Of a stretch of 64,000 nt of DNA, positions 45,531-57,113 are shown in pieces. The first letter of the stretch is position 1, and every line of letters begins with the position of its first letter. Source of the DNA: Celoporthe dispersa (taxonomy: Eukaryota > Ascomycota > Sordariomycetes > Diaporthales > Cryphonectriaceae); assembly GCA_016584495.1 (NCBI GenBank), contig WAID01000007.1:62001-126000 (forward strand). The letters run 5' to 3'. The notes under the pieces are model-generated. The model was not told the DNA's origin. It saw only the letters and a program-made list of their open reading frames with translations, and ran no database searches. Made by a program: the position numbers and the translations under genes.

Positions 45531-48500
45531 CCTTGGGGTTGTTGGTGCGCTGGCTTGATTTCTCTCGTAGGGCGCTGTGGATGGGTCCTGGATCCGTGGC
45601 CACCCATCATATCCCCTGGTGGACATCTGGTAGCATGGAAATCTCGGTGTCTACACCCCAAAGGGTGCCTGTACCGCAGCCGTACCCTGGGGCACCTGAC
45701 CTGGCAGGCGCCCTGGCCACCCTGGGCAAGTAGGTAGTACCTTCCCTGAATTTTCTTGTTTCTGGGGCCACCTTCCCTGTGGCTTCCTGCAGCAGATCTG
45801 CAGGCGAGAACCAGGCGGTGCCAGGCCAGGGCAGTCTACGCGAGGTGAATCGGGGCCTCGCTTCGATCTCTTGCCATCCTCTTCCCAGCACTCGTGATCA
45901 CGACGTGACCTGTCAACTCCTGGCTCCGGACCACAGGCCAAGCCAAAGCCAAGCAGTCGGCACACCCTGATCAGGCACACCTCTTGACAAGACAGGCACA
46001 CACACACACACACACACACTTGTACAGAAAAAAGAGAAGAGGGGGGGAGAAGAAAAGGCACCTTGACATATATTGACACCGACAGCAAGAAAGAAGAAGA
46101 AAAAAAAAGGAGGAGGCGCTCGATCGATCCATGCCGCATACTATACCAAACCATCTCATAAGATACCATATTGGACCATAGCATGCATCCCACGCCATAC
46201 CACAACAGTCACAAACAGACAGACTCACAGAAAGACAGGACCATGCACACAGATCAGCACCCTGTGGCGTGCTCTGTCCCCCGACTGCCACTGCCTGCGG
46301 CGTCCTCTGACCGGCCCTGGCATCCGCTGGGTTACGCTTCCAGCCTCTCCACTCCGCATGCCCTGGCTCCTGTGGCATGACGACATCATCAAACATGAAT
46401 CACAAGCGACGAAGGCGCAGTCGCGGGAGAACAACCCCCTCGGCTCCGACCTGGGGGTCTAATGCGCACCAAACTCTCGTCGACGACGGCCTTGTCCGAC
46501 ATGCTGCTGCTGCTGTCGTGGCCATTATGCAGTTCAGGTCCCAAACGGGGATGGAGTCGTACTCGCTAAAGCCATCAATATCGACGCCACAGGCCATGCA
46601 TGCGAGAGGGAGACACACACACACACACACAAAAGAAAAGAAAAGAAAGAAAAGAAGAAGAAACAAAACTCCGTGACCACCTTGACCGCTCTGGCCACCT
46701 CGATCCAATCGCTTCGAGCCCTCGAAGTGGGATCGGGAACATCTCGACCGCTCATGTCGGCTGAGGTAGGCATGTTGGCCCCGTCGATTTGGGAACAGAC
46801 CGGCCTAATTGGGCCGCCGTGAGGACCTTGCTCTGCACACCACAACCAAAGCCAACCCCTCCCCTCCCCCCAAAAATTATATCCTGTCTGGTGCACTACA
46901 GATGCAGCGGATGCATAGCCTTATCGAGCGTTCGTCAGCTCGATATGGTCTATCACACGCATGCACAGAAAGAGAGAGGAGAATGAGACACACAGAACAC
47001 AGATGCACGCAACACACCAACCCACACACACACACAGAGAGAGAGAGGGGGGGGGAGAGAGAAGAAGAAAAAGGAGAGGGGCTAAACAGAGCAAAGCTGG
47101 GGACGCCGCCGCCTTATCCACTTTCATCCCATCCCACCACATCGGTCCTGGGTTTTGGGTTGGGCCCCCAGGGACAAGGGTCCAGATCCAGGTCCAGGTC
47201 CAGCTCAGGCCTGTCCCCGCTGGCAAATACAGTACTGCACTGCATACCTTAGTACTATTCCCAGAGGGCACGGGATGGGGGGGCCCTTGCTGGACCCGAT
47301 CCAGGAACAGGACCATGCTGAAGCAAGGGGGGCCCCCCTGACCGGTTCTCACCAGGTACCCTTCCGTACTGGGAGATCGAAGATCATGTCTCCTTAACAA
47401 ACTCTGGCAGACAGGACAGGACCTCCTTCGCGCCTCGGCCCTCTGCCGAGTTGTCATCTCGTCTACCGCCCTATCGCCGCCCCCGTCTCATCCGGAGGAT
47501 GCCACCTGATGGTATGGAAGAAGGATGATGGTACGCCAGGGCATGGCACTGACATGGGATGGCATGGCATGGCATGACTCTGGCACCTGCATGCGACCAC
47601 CACGCCTGTCTAGACACCACGGACGACGAAACCATGTCGAGCAGGGCGGTCCACGGCAGATGAACATCGGCAGTCAACAACGACAGCAATAGGAACAAGG
47701 ACGACAACAGCCGTCAGGCCGGAGAGGGAGTAGAGAGAGAGAGAGAGAGAGTCACACACACAGACACACAGACAATGCTATCGCCGACGAGTACGGTACA
47801 CGCACCACGCACGAGCCTTGTACGCGCGCAAGAAAGTAAGAACAGAGACAACCCCCCTCACCTCTCCTCCCCCCTCCCCACACACACCAGCACTGACCAC
47901 CCTCACCAGCAGTGACCACCACCACCACCACCACCACCGTCTTGTTCAGCTTTCCAGCTTAGCAGCAGCAGCGCGGTGGCCCATCTGCTGCAGCCCGCCG
48001 ACCATCCATCGCCCGTCGCCACGGCCGCTCCCAGTCGCCCCTTGCTTTGCGCTCTCAGAGACAAGTAATCTACAGCAACGGGTATCACTCTGCGCCCTCG
48101 CCTCACCTCACCTCATTTGACCTTACCTTACCTCACCTGATCCCACCTGATCTGAACTCGTCGAGCCGGGAGGGCGAGAGAGGGAGGAGGTGGGGGAGGG
48201 AGGGGGAGGGGCATGGACATATCGTTCAGCGCCGTCTCATCTCAGGTACAAGGCGACCACCTCGAGTTTCCCTTGTCAGCAGCAGCAGTAGTAGCAGCAG
48301 CCGCCATGACAACATGCTTACTTACCCCTGCACCGCAGGACCACTGCACGACGCCATCTCTCCTTAGCAGTGACGGCAGCGCTGAACGGTGGTATAGATC
48401 TTGACGACCCAAGACACAGGCCGGCGGGGATACAGCTACATCCCTCTAGCGAGTCCGAGCCGCAAACAAGACCAAGATTATGGCTGGACCACCACCCCAA

Positions 48501-49826
48501 GGGATCCGCCCACCTGCAATTGTGGAGAGGATAATGAAGAGAAAAGAAAGGAAGAGAGAAGGAAAAAATAAGAAAACAACAAACCAGGACGAGAAGCACA
48601 GGGCGGCGAGCCACGTACGAAGGTACCATAGCAGCGGCAGCCCGGGGGGACCAAACTTCTCACCCGACTTAACTTCACCTCTCTCTCTTTTTCCTTTTTT
48701 TTTCTTCTTTCTTTTCGGGTGGCCCCCCTGGCCTGCAGCCACCATCTCGCCGTCGTCGTCCTTCCTCCTCCTCCTCCACAACCACCACCACCACCAACGC
48801 ACCACAATGTACCATAGTAGTACATGTCCCTTGGTCCTCCACCTCCTCCTGTTCCTTGCACCCGGCTGTCTTACCCCCTGTCCGGCCGACTGGATCTGTG
48901 GACTGCAGCTGTGGACCCCGGCCCCGAACCCACCCCACCACAGCTGTGGCACGCTATGTACTTCGTACATACAGGTGTGTGCTTCCCATGCCATCCCAAA
49001 AACCCACAGCCCCAGGGAGCCAGGGACCCAAGCACCCGCTGCACCGCACAGGGCCTTTCCTTGCTCCCATCGCTCCTGATTACGACCTTGGGCGTGCTGG
49101 CTTGCTGCACCCTCCGCCAACTACTTCTCGTGCGGTACTCCCCCTCCCAGGGCTACTCTTCACGTCCCTGTCTGGTCATCTCCTTGGACGACTCGTCGGC
49201 GGCCTTGTGTCTCACCTGTCCTCTCCCACACATAGATCCTCTTATACGACAAGGCCTCTCTCTCTCTCTCACACATCACGAAACCTCGAGGTCTCTCTGT
49301 CTCCCACCCCCAATCGGTCGCTCTTCATCCGTCGACACACACTGGTCCCCCTGGATTCTTCGCGCCACAGCCCATCTCTCGCAAGCATCGCTCTGCAGAG
49401 GCCCGTCGCGCGCACTCTTGAACTACGCTCTTTTTTTTAGTTTCTTTTTTTGATTTGATTTTACTTTCTCTTAGTCTCCCCTGGATCCCGTCCAGTGAGG
49501 CACTTGGTATATACTCCAGGACCAGATCATCTTGTTGGCGACCTACGCATTTCGATTCGTCTCCAGGACTCCAAAAGAGAGAGAAAAGAAAAAAGAAACA
49601 GAGTCACAGGCCCGTCCACTTTCAGACGTCAACACGCCCGCCCCCCCCCCTGGTTTTGTGCCTTCTTTATATTTTCATGGACAACCTCTCGCTCCTCCTC
49701 TAGTCGGGTCTTGACACATATATACTCCCCTAAACGAGAAAAAAAAAAAGAAGAAAAAACCTAGGGCCTTCTCAACCAGCTCGCTCTTGTTCAGTCCCAG
49801 ATTTTCCCGAGCGGACAAGAAGCAGC

Positions 49827-52203
49827 ATGGGGGACAAGACCTATCAGCATGGCTTCCGTGGGTTGTCGGACCACGACTTCACCTCACGGTCCCTCTCGCT
49901 GCCGGGACAGACGGGGCCACACTCTCTAGACACCACGCCGGCGATGCACTACCGGCCCTCTGCGGCAATGGCCTCAGGCCAGCCCTCTCCTGGTGCTGCC
50001 AAGTCAAGCCCCCATGGTCTGGATACGATAGGGGCGGCAGTTCATTACCAGAACCCGGTCGCGATGTGGCAGCATGTGCCGTCTCAAGCACCCGGCCTCG
50101 CTGCCATGTCCATGATGCCACATAACCAGCAACACAGCACGGCTGCCCTGAACTTGATGTTCCAGTCCCAGGGGCTCCGCTACTACCCTACACCTACATC
50201 TGTGAAGATGTTCTCCTCTGCCTTACAACAGCAGCAGCAGCAGCAGCAGCAACAACAACAGCAACAGCAACAGCACCAGCACCAGCAGCAGCCAGAGAGC
50301 GCCCAGTTCTACCATGCTTCTATTGCGTGCAGCAAGCGGTTCTCCGAAGAGGAGAAGCAGAAGCTCGAGAGGGTCTTCACGGCCGAGACCCAGAAACCGA
50401 GTACCAACCGCAAGCGGCAGCTGGCCGAGGAACTGGGATGCCCTGTCCCCAAGGTGAATGTATGTTCCTCCCTCCAGACCCCCCTTTCTCCGTTCCTGCA
50501 ACTGACAGAGAGACACCAGAACTGGTTCCAGAACCGGAGGGCCCGGGAGAAACAGATGCACCGAGTCCAGGAATACGAAGCCAGACAGGCTGCAGACAAG
50601 GCAGCGTCCGAGACCGTCGGCATCAACGTGCAAGAGGACGACGACGAGGACGGCGACGAGACGACGAGGACGAGGATTATGACGTTCATGCTGTGAGCAG
50701 CGACAATGACAGCATGAGCGACCGCAAACAGACCTCCAAGTCCCCCTCGGGCCACTTCTCGGAGACTGATATGTCCTCGGCCCACGGGGACCCGACGACC
50801 ATGGACTATTCTCCCGATGCCCATGACAGCAAGGGCCTCGTGGCTGACGGCAAGGCCGAGGAAGGCAGCGGGAACGGGCAGTTGTTCAAGCTTGAGCCCC
50901 AGGACTCGCCCCAGGCGCGGCTCTCGGACCTGGACGTTTCACTCCCGACCACGGGGTTCGAAGGCCACCAGGGCCTCCTGTCACCGTCTCCCGATGCGTA
51001 CACAGAGCCGCAGGACGCAGGCTGTTTCGAGACGCTCCAGAACCAGCTCATGTCGGACTACTCGTCGCTCGGACAGATGTCTGGCCTGGGCGGCCTGGGC
51101 GGCGCGGTCAAACACACCGACTACTTCCCGCAGCCGGCCTCATACATTGCCCAGAGAACACCGACCATCACCACCAACATGATCGGACACGACGAGATGG
51201 AAGACCAGCCCGCCAGGCGGGCGAGCGAGATGTCGGACTTCCCCGGCTTCGGGTCGCTGTCTCCAGACACGTTCCCGTCGTCCTCGCCGGCCCTCAACGA
51301 GAGGGGCGTCATCGGCTCCCAGGTGTGCCCGAGCGCGAGCATCGCCCTGCGCAGGAAGATCCGGCCCCCCAGCGCCTCAACCAGACGGCACTACGCGACT
51401 TCTCCAGCGGGCCCAAGACGGGCGTGGAGGGCACCAGGCGGGGCGAGATGTTCGGCACGATCAGGCGGGCTGCGTCTGCCACCGGGCCCCTCTCGGGCAA
51501 GATCGTCAAGTCGGGACCGCCCGTCTCCCCGCTGTCCCCGCGCTCCTTCGACCCCAGCATCCTGGAGCAGCTGGCCAGGACCTCGTCGCTCACCGCGAGG
51601 GCGGCCACGTTCAAGGAGCCGTCCAGCGTGTCGCCGGTCGGGCCCACCTTTGAGCAGCAGTTCCTCTCGGCCGACAACTCGGGCCTGGGCCCCCAGCAGC
51701 GGTCCTCCTCGCTGTCGCTGAGCAGGTTCGAGGAGGCCATCGGGTTCTCGCCGGCCTCGTCCGACTACAACCGGGACGGCCCGCTCAGCGGCGTCCGGAG
51801 CCACAGCTTCCAGCAGTTCGCGCAGCCCAAGTTCCTCCTGGATACGGGCTGCGGTAACGTTACGCCGGATGAGGCGCTGACCACCCCGGGCCTGTCGCAG
51901 TTCGGATCCGAGCTGGAGTTTCCCATGTCGCTCTCCGCGCCCCGATACGTGGAGAGCGAGCCGGCGACCCCGTCTCTCGTGCCCACGACGCTGCCGGCAT
52001 CCTCTGTGGCCCAGGGCCAGGGCTTCCCCACGCTCAAGCTCGAGACGCCGCCGCAGACCGACGTATTCCCGTGGTCCCGCTCGCCGGACCAGCTGTCAGT
52101 CTGGAACGGCACCCTCAGCCAGTTCGGCGAACCACAGTCACAGACCTTCCAGTTCCAGCCCAACATCACACCACAGAACTTCAACTCCCCGACGGGAGCC
52201 TAG
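49827..52203 (+). CDS. Homeodomain transcription factor
   Basis: Nuclear DNA-binding regulator. The N-terminus is Ser/Pro/His/Met-rich, followed by a polyglutamine run (50228-50291). The homeodomain includes SKRFSEEEKQKLERVFTAET, STNRKRQLAEELGCPVPKVN and, after an intron, NWFQNRRAREKQM. The intron is 60 nt (50460-50519, GTATGT...CACCAG). It splits the recognition helix at KVN|NWFQNRR and has no in-frame stop, so the unspliced frame reads through. The C-terminus is long, acidic then Ser/Pro-rich, with activation-domain character. Two one-base shifts (about 50660 and 51365) break it; corrected and spliced it is 773 codons. Homeobox regulators of conidiation (Htf1/MoHOX2- or KAL-1-like) are candidates, but I cannot assign the orthologue. 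Confidence 0.88.
50228..50291 (+). repeat. Polyglutamine-encoding CAG/CAA repeat
   Basis: About 16 consecutive Gln codons, then His/Gln alternation, N-terminal to the homeodomain. CAG and CAA codons are mixed, which suggests selection on the glutamine tract and not only DNA slippage. Confidence 0.9.
50650..50670 (+). other. Apparent one-base deletion in homeobox gene
   Basis: The homeodomain frame ends at 50696 in a non-conserved tail, while the acidic continuation (DEDEDYDVHAVSSDNDSMSD) is in another frame. One missing G in a gagacgac string explains it, the same context as the RIM15 break near 6004. Confidence 0.65.
51361..51372 (+). other. Apparent one-base deletion in homeobox gene C-run
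   Basis: At a C6 run the frame must pass from SIALRRKIRPP to QRLNQTALRDFSSGPKTG. One more C joins them. Confidence 0.65.
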
Positions 52204-55200
52204 AGGAGACGAGGATGGAGGATGGAAGGGGGTCCCAGTCCTCCCGCCCTCCCCCTGTCTCACAGGTATCAACAGCGCCTGCTTTCCCAAGATTCCTCCC
52301 CCCCCCTTGCCAGAGAAGAACAAAAGGGAAGGAGGGGGGGGGGTCGTGTACTATATCTATAACAACATTTCTTACATCTCTCAGCCTTCCTATTGCGTTC
52401 CTGCCTTGCCTCGAACATCACGACATCTATCATCAGCGTCTCGGAGTTTCACTTTTACCCTTTTCAGCTCTGTTTCTTTCTTTCTTTTTCTTCTCGCTCT
52501 TTTGCTTTTACATACTAGCCGTGGGATTGACCAACTTCACAAAGCAATACATACCCCCCCCAAATGTACTCTCCTGTAAGCATAACATATTGGAGTGAAG
52601 GGTATCTTGGGCTCGTTTGGAAAGCAAGGAAAGGAAAGGAGGATACCCTCTTAAGTATATGGAAAGCCTTTATCTATTTTTTTCCTTTCACTTTCTTTTT
52701 TTTTCTTCTTTCTTCTCTCTCTCTCCCCTCCCCTCGGGGACGAGAGTGATCTGCGGAAGGGTAAATGAATCAACCAACCAGAGGACCTGGTATGTAGGCT
52801 TTAGCAAAATAAAATCAGAAGGAGCTTTACGATGCCTTTTTTTCTTCCTTTCTTTTATGTATTATCTTTATACGTGGTTTTCTTTTTTTTTCTTCCCCTT
52901 CTTTCTCGTTTCTTCTGTGTTTGTTCGTGGGCAGCGGGAGCAACTGTACCGGAGACTGCCCGTAGTTTCTAAAGGCACCACCAATACACAAAGCAAATCC
53001 CATACACAAAGAATCAAATCTGGTTTGCTTCACTTTTTCTTTGGGCCCTACGGTCCAATACCCTACACACCCTGTGTCTGTTCTCGCCTACAAGGAGATA
53101 GATGAGAGGATTAAAGGATGATACTCCACCGACCTACCGTCCTGGCCTGGCTGTCCTGTCTTGCCCATTTATCCTTCATGGCCTTTTTCTTTTACCTGAG
53201 AGGCTTTTTTTTTTTAATATTATTAACAAAGTAACTCTCAAGAAATAGATTGAAATGCCTCTCTACTTGATCGCTTAGCACTTAGTGTCCCGTCTACCAT
53301 TTTGAGAAATAAAAGGCATGTTTGGCTGTTCTACGGATTGGGTGTTTCCTTTTTCTCTTCTTTTTCCCCATCCTTTCTATGGGGGGGGAGGTTTGATCTC
53401 TTTTAGTTTCTTCTCTTGTTGGTTTGGGGGGATTTTCTAGGGTTACAGCTAGAGGGTGAAGACAGGAAAGGAGGGAGGAGGGAGGGGAAAACAAAAGAAA
53501 GGTAAGCAGGAAAGACCAAAAAAAAAAAACACTAGAGTTTGGTACCGAGATATTTCGTGAGCGTAGCATCGAGCCCGATCGATCGACAGGGCCACGATGC
53601 GTTCCCGTCCTCTCTCTATCTCTCTCACACCTCCGTGCCTTCTCTTCCGTAAAGGGGGGGAGGGAGGGAGGGGGCGGTTGTCAGCACCGCGGCGGATGAG
53701 GCAGGTATGGCCGCGGGCTGGCTGGTGTCATCACGATTGTTATATGGTACCGGTTATCGCACGGGCACAGGCCGGTTTTAGGGGGGGGATGGACGGACAG
53801 GCGCGGCAGGCGTGAGGAGGAGGGGAGGAGAGACAACGGCAGGAGGCGGGAAAAGGGGAGCAAAAGAATTCAACTGCCGATGTTTTTCTTGTTTGTTTTT
53901 TTTTGTGTGTATGGTGGTGGTGGTGGTGGGTTTCATATATCCGGAGCGGGGAGAAAGGGGAGAGAGAGACACGGGTGGTGGTGCTGGCTGTTGGTGTGTG
54001 CGTACCGGAGGAGGACTTTTCCTGGGTGGTTGCTGTGCGTCGTTTGCCCTCCCGTCCCTCCTTTCTCCCCCCTCCTCGGGCGAGAGGAGGTTTCTTCTCT
54101 GTGCTCTTTACTCCTCCCTGCTGGGTTTTATTTCTTCCCGGCCTATAGTCAACCTTCCTACCTCGACTGGCAGCACAGAGGGTGACCTCCGTAGAAGCAC
54201 CGGTAGATACTTTGGCGGGACGAAACCATGGATCTTGAGTCCGAGTCCAAGGCAGGGGCCAGCCAGGGGGAGGAAAATTCTCTTGATAGGACCAAGCGAG
54301 AAGAAAAAAGAAGAGAGAAAAAAAAAAAAGGAGATCAAAGAGGAGAACCCGTGATCCATCTTTCACAGAAGAGAAAAGAAAGGGGGGGGGGGGGGCGAGG
54401 CGGGAGAGGGTGATACTGTAGCATGACGACCGACCCAGGCCAGATGGGGAGAGAGTGTGGATGCTCAACCCAGAGACCACCGCATATGACCTACTTGCTC
54501 CCTGTACACACTCGGAACATCCGGCAGAAACACATGGCACCGAGGTGAGAAGAGAACGAAGATGTGAAAGAAGAGGGAGGGAGGGGGAGTGAGAGAGAGA
54601 GAGGAAAACAGAGAGGAAGAAGGACAAAGAGTTAGTTCAGAACTCGGCGCGGCGTGTCTGCGCCCTCCTGCAGGAACCATTCTACCCCTGGTGGGGTTGA
54701 TGCCCTCGGCCCTGGGGCAAGGAGGACTTTGCTATGTAGATGCAGCAGCAGCCCGCCCGTCGTCTGACCGGAGCAGATATCGTATGTGAATCACAATGGG
54801 GACACTGGCAAGCAGAACACGTGGTGAGGCGCGCGGTATGGGACGCCTGTTCACCCAAAGAGGATACCCGCCAGTGATAGTGGAGTGAGGACCACCCTTC
54901 TCTCCGCGTATCGGCGGAACTCGCTCTCAACCTCGTGTTATTTACTAATGGTGGAAGCAAGGTGCAGGTTCCAGGAACTGCAGGTTGGGAGGGAAGAGAG
55001 AGAGAGAGAGAGACACACACACACACACAAAGATACAGGATATCAACAGCATTCCACACAATGGATACGCCGTCCAGGTTTTCTTGATCATGTGCCCAGT
55101 GGGCATAATTAAATATGGCCCACCCAGATAGACAAGACAGGACAGGCCACAGGGAGACCTCGCATGCTACATACATGGCTTGTGAGCAGGAAGAGAAGAA

Positions 55201-57113
55201 AAAAAAGAAAGAGAAAAAAAAGTTACAGAGTATAGTTCCCACTCCTGGCAATCTTGAATCGGACCGACTTTCGTTCTCGGCAGCCTCTCGGTCTCCCCAC
55301 ACCGCCCTCTACCATATCGCGATTCAATCGTGTGGGGAAAAGATGGGGAGAGGGAGAGAGAGAGTGATGACATTTATGGGGGGGAGAGGCTTGATCCTGG
55401 GGTAAACTGGTGGGGTCCTCTTTTATTTTTCTCTCTTCGCCTCTCTCTCTCACTTCTCTGTTCTACTACCAAGTACGTACATGGTAGTACTATGCCGTAC
55501 TCACGTGTCACTGTAAGCATAAACCACAGCCGTGCTTTTTTTCTTCTTCTCTCTTTTCCTTTCCCTGGCCTCGTATCCACCCCCCACCAGGCAGAAAATC
55601 CGGGAACCAGTCGACCTCGACCAGAATGACATCGCGAGGGCGGGCGACGGCGGCCAGAACATTGCCCGCGGGCGGAGTCCTGAGCTTGTCCGATCTCGTC
55701 TGCCAGGCCGGGGCGAGAGCTGATTTCCTCTGGGAGATGGAGAATTCGACGGCGCGTAGGGTTCTCCACGAGTACCGTACCCGCCGAGCCGAGGAGGGAG
55801 GACGAGATTTGACTGTGCCTGCTGCAGTGTGACTCTTTTGTGTGTGTGTGTGTGTGCATATTTCTGGTGGAGCTGGTCAAGGGCAGGCATAAACAAGTCA
55901 TTAGTTAGCAGACAGGGCAGGTTTGTACGTCCCTGCCTTTACAGTTACCTCAGCATGGAGGAAGGAAGGAAGCAGCACCCAAAAGAAAAAAAAAGAAAAA
56001 AAAAAAGAGAGAGAAGGAGCCGGATACCAGCGGCGGGAAGGTGCTGCTGGCTGGGATCTAGTATCTTGCTAGTCCCCCTACCTTCCCCCCCCTTCCCTCC
56101 CAGAAAAACCAACCGAGGCTTAACCGACTAAATCGTAATTAGTCAAGAACTGGAGATCGGGTCCTGCCTTCCCTGCCTGCTCTCTCCCGGTTGCGCGGGG
56201 AAACCTGGCAGCCCACGTTGGCACTTACCATCCGCGTCACAACCTTTCCCGTGAGCTACAGCAACGAGCCGGGATCCCGTCCTGGGAGGACCAGCAGGAA
56301 AGCAACCCTGAACGGGCCAGCAGACGCCTTCCTGGAAGGTCATCTGAGGTGGCAGGAGAGAGAGGAGGAGGAGGAGGAGGAGGGGGAGGAGGAAGAGGAA
56401 GAGGAGGAGGAGGAGACAGCGGCCCTGGTCATCCCGAGGTCCCTTCTTTGCTGCTCCTCCTCCAGCAGCTCTCAGCGCCAGGGCAGAGAGAGAGGCCACA
56501 TCAGCCCGCCGGAGGGGAGGAGACCCCACAAAACAGCCCATGACGGAGACCCGACGTCATGCGCACACCCTCGAGGAGAGGAGAAGAAATAGGGAACGAA
56601 GAAAGAAAAGGAAAAAAAAAAAGAGACACGGTCATCCCGGCAGATACCCACGGGCCAGCCTGCGGGGGAATTACACGCGGGGCGCACCAGGGCTAGCCCA
56701 CGGAGACGGTGGATGTTCTGGGTTACTCTACCCGGGGCTCTGAGAGAGAGAGAGGGAGAGAGAGAAGAGGGAGATGACAGGAAGAAGAAGAAAACGACGA
56801 CGAGGACGAGGACGACAAGAGAGAGCCGAGAGAGGACTGATCGTCAGGGCCCAGGGCAGCCAGGGAGTGGGGATCGGAAGGGAGGGAGAGGGCCGGACCC
56901 ATCATGATGATCATCCACGATGATGGACAGTCGAGTGATCTGGTTGGGGGGCGTGAGGGGGACCACATATGTATAAAGACACCTGGGCACGCCGACACTC
57001 TTCTTTTTCGGGTTCCCCTCTCTCCTCCTCCTCCTCCTCCTCCTCCTCTTCCTCCTCCAGGCCTACCACCGCGTCACCTCCTTTCTCCCCTCCCCCCCTC
57101 GTGACAACAAAGG
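52204..57113. other. Intergenic region homeobox/esterase
   Basis: No gene recognised in 4.9 kb. The first 1 kb is T-rich and 3'-UTR-like. The remainder has GA/GGA-rich tracts (53655-53675, 54590-54605, 54995-55012, 56360-56415), GT runs and pyrimidine tracts. The last 150 bp is the esterase promoter and leader. Confidence 0.6.
56972..56977 (+). promoter_or_regulatory. TATA box of the carboxylesterase gene
   Basis: TATAAA 137 bp before the esterase ATG, followed by a CTC-rich leader ending just before the start codon. Confidence 0.55.

Larger units (their letters stand above)
34184..49826. other. 15.6-kb stretch without a recognisable gene
   Basis: All open frames here are short, low in complexity and often mirrored on the opposite strand. 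Long Arg-Glu, Ser-Leu, Thr-His and Val-Cys runs come from microsatellites. Repeats include (GT)n at 38284-38311, (GA)n at 38456-38487, (GTA)n at 38518-38541, (GT)n near 41538-41567, (CA)n at 45498-45528 and (CA)n near 45995-46019. Many A-rich or T-rich tracts occur between 36.9 and 40.6 kb. I saw no tRNA, rRNA or transposase. It probably includes the promoter and long leader of the homeobox gene. Confidence 0.55.

Noticed and set aside
53740..54627. A 295-aa minus-strand frame
   Set aside because: Low-complexity Ser/Leu/Phe, Lys and His runs from microsatellites; no domain.
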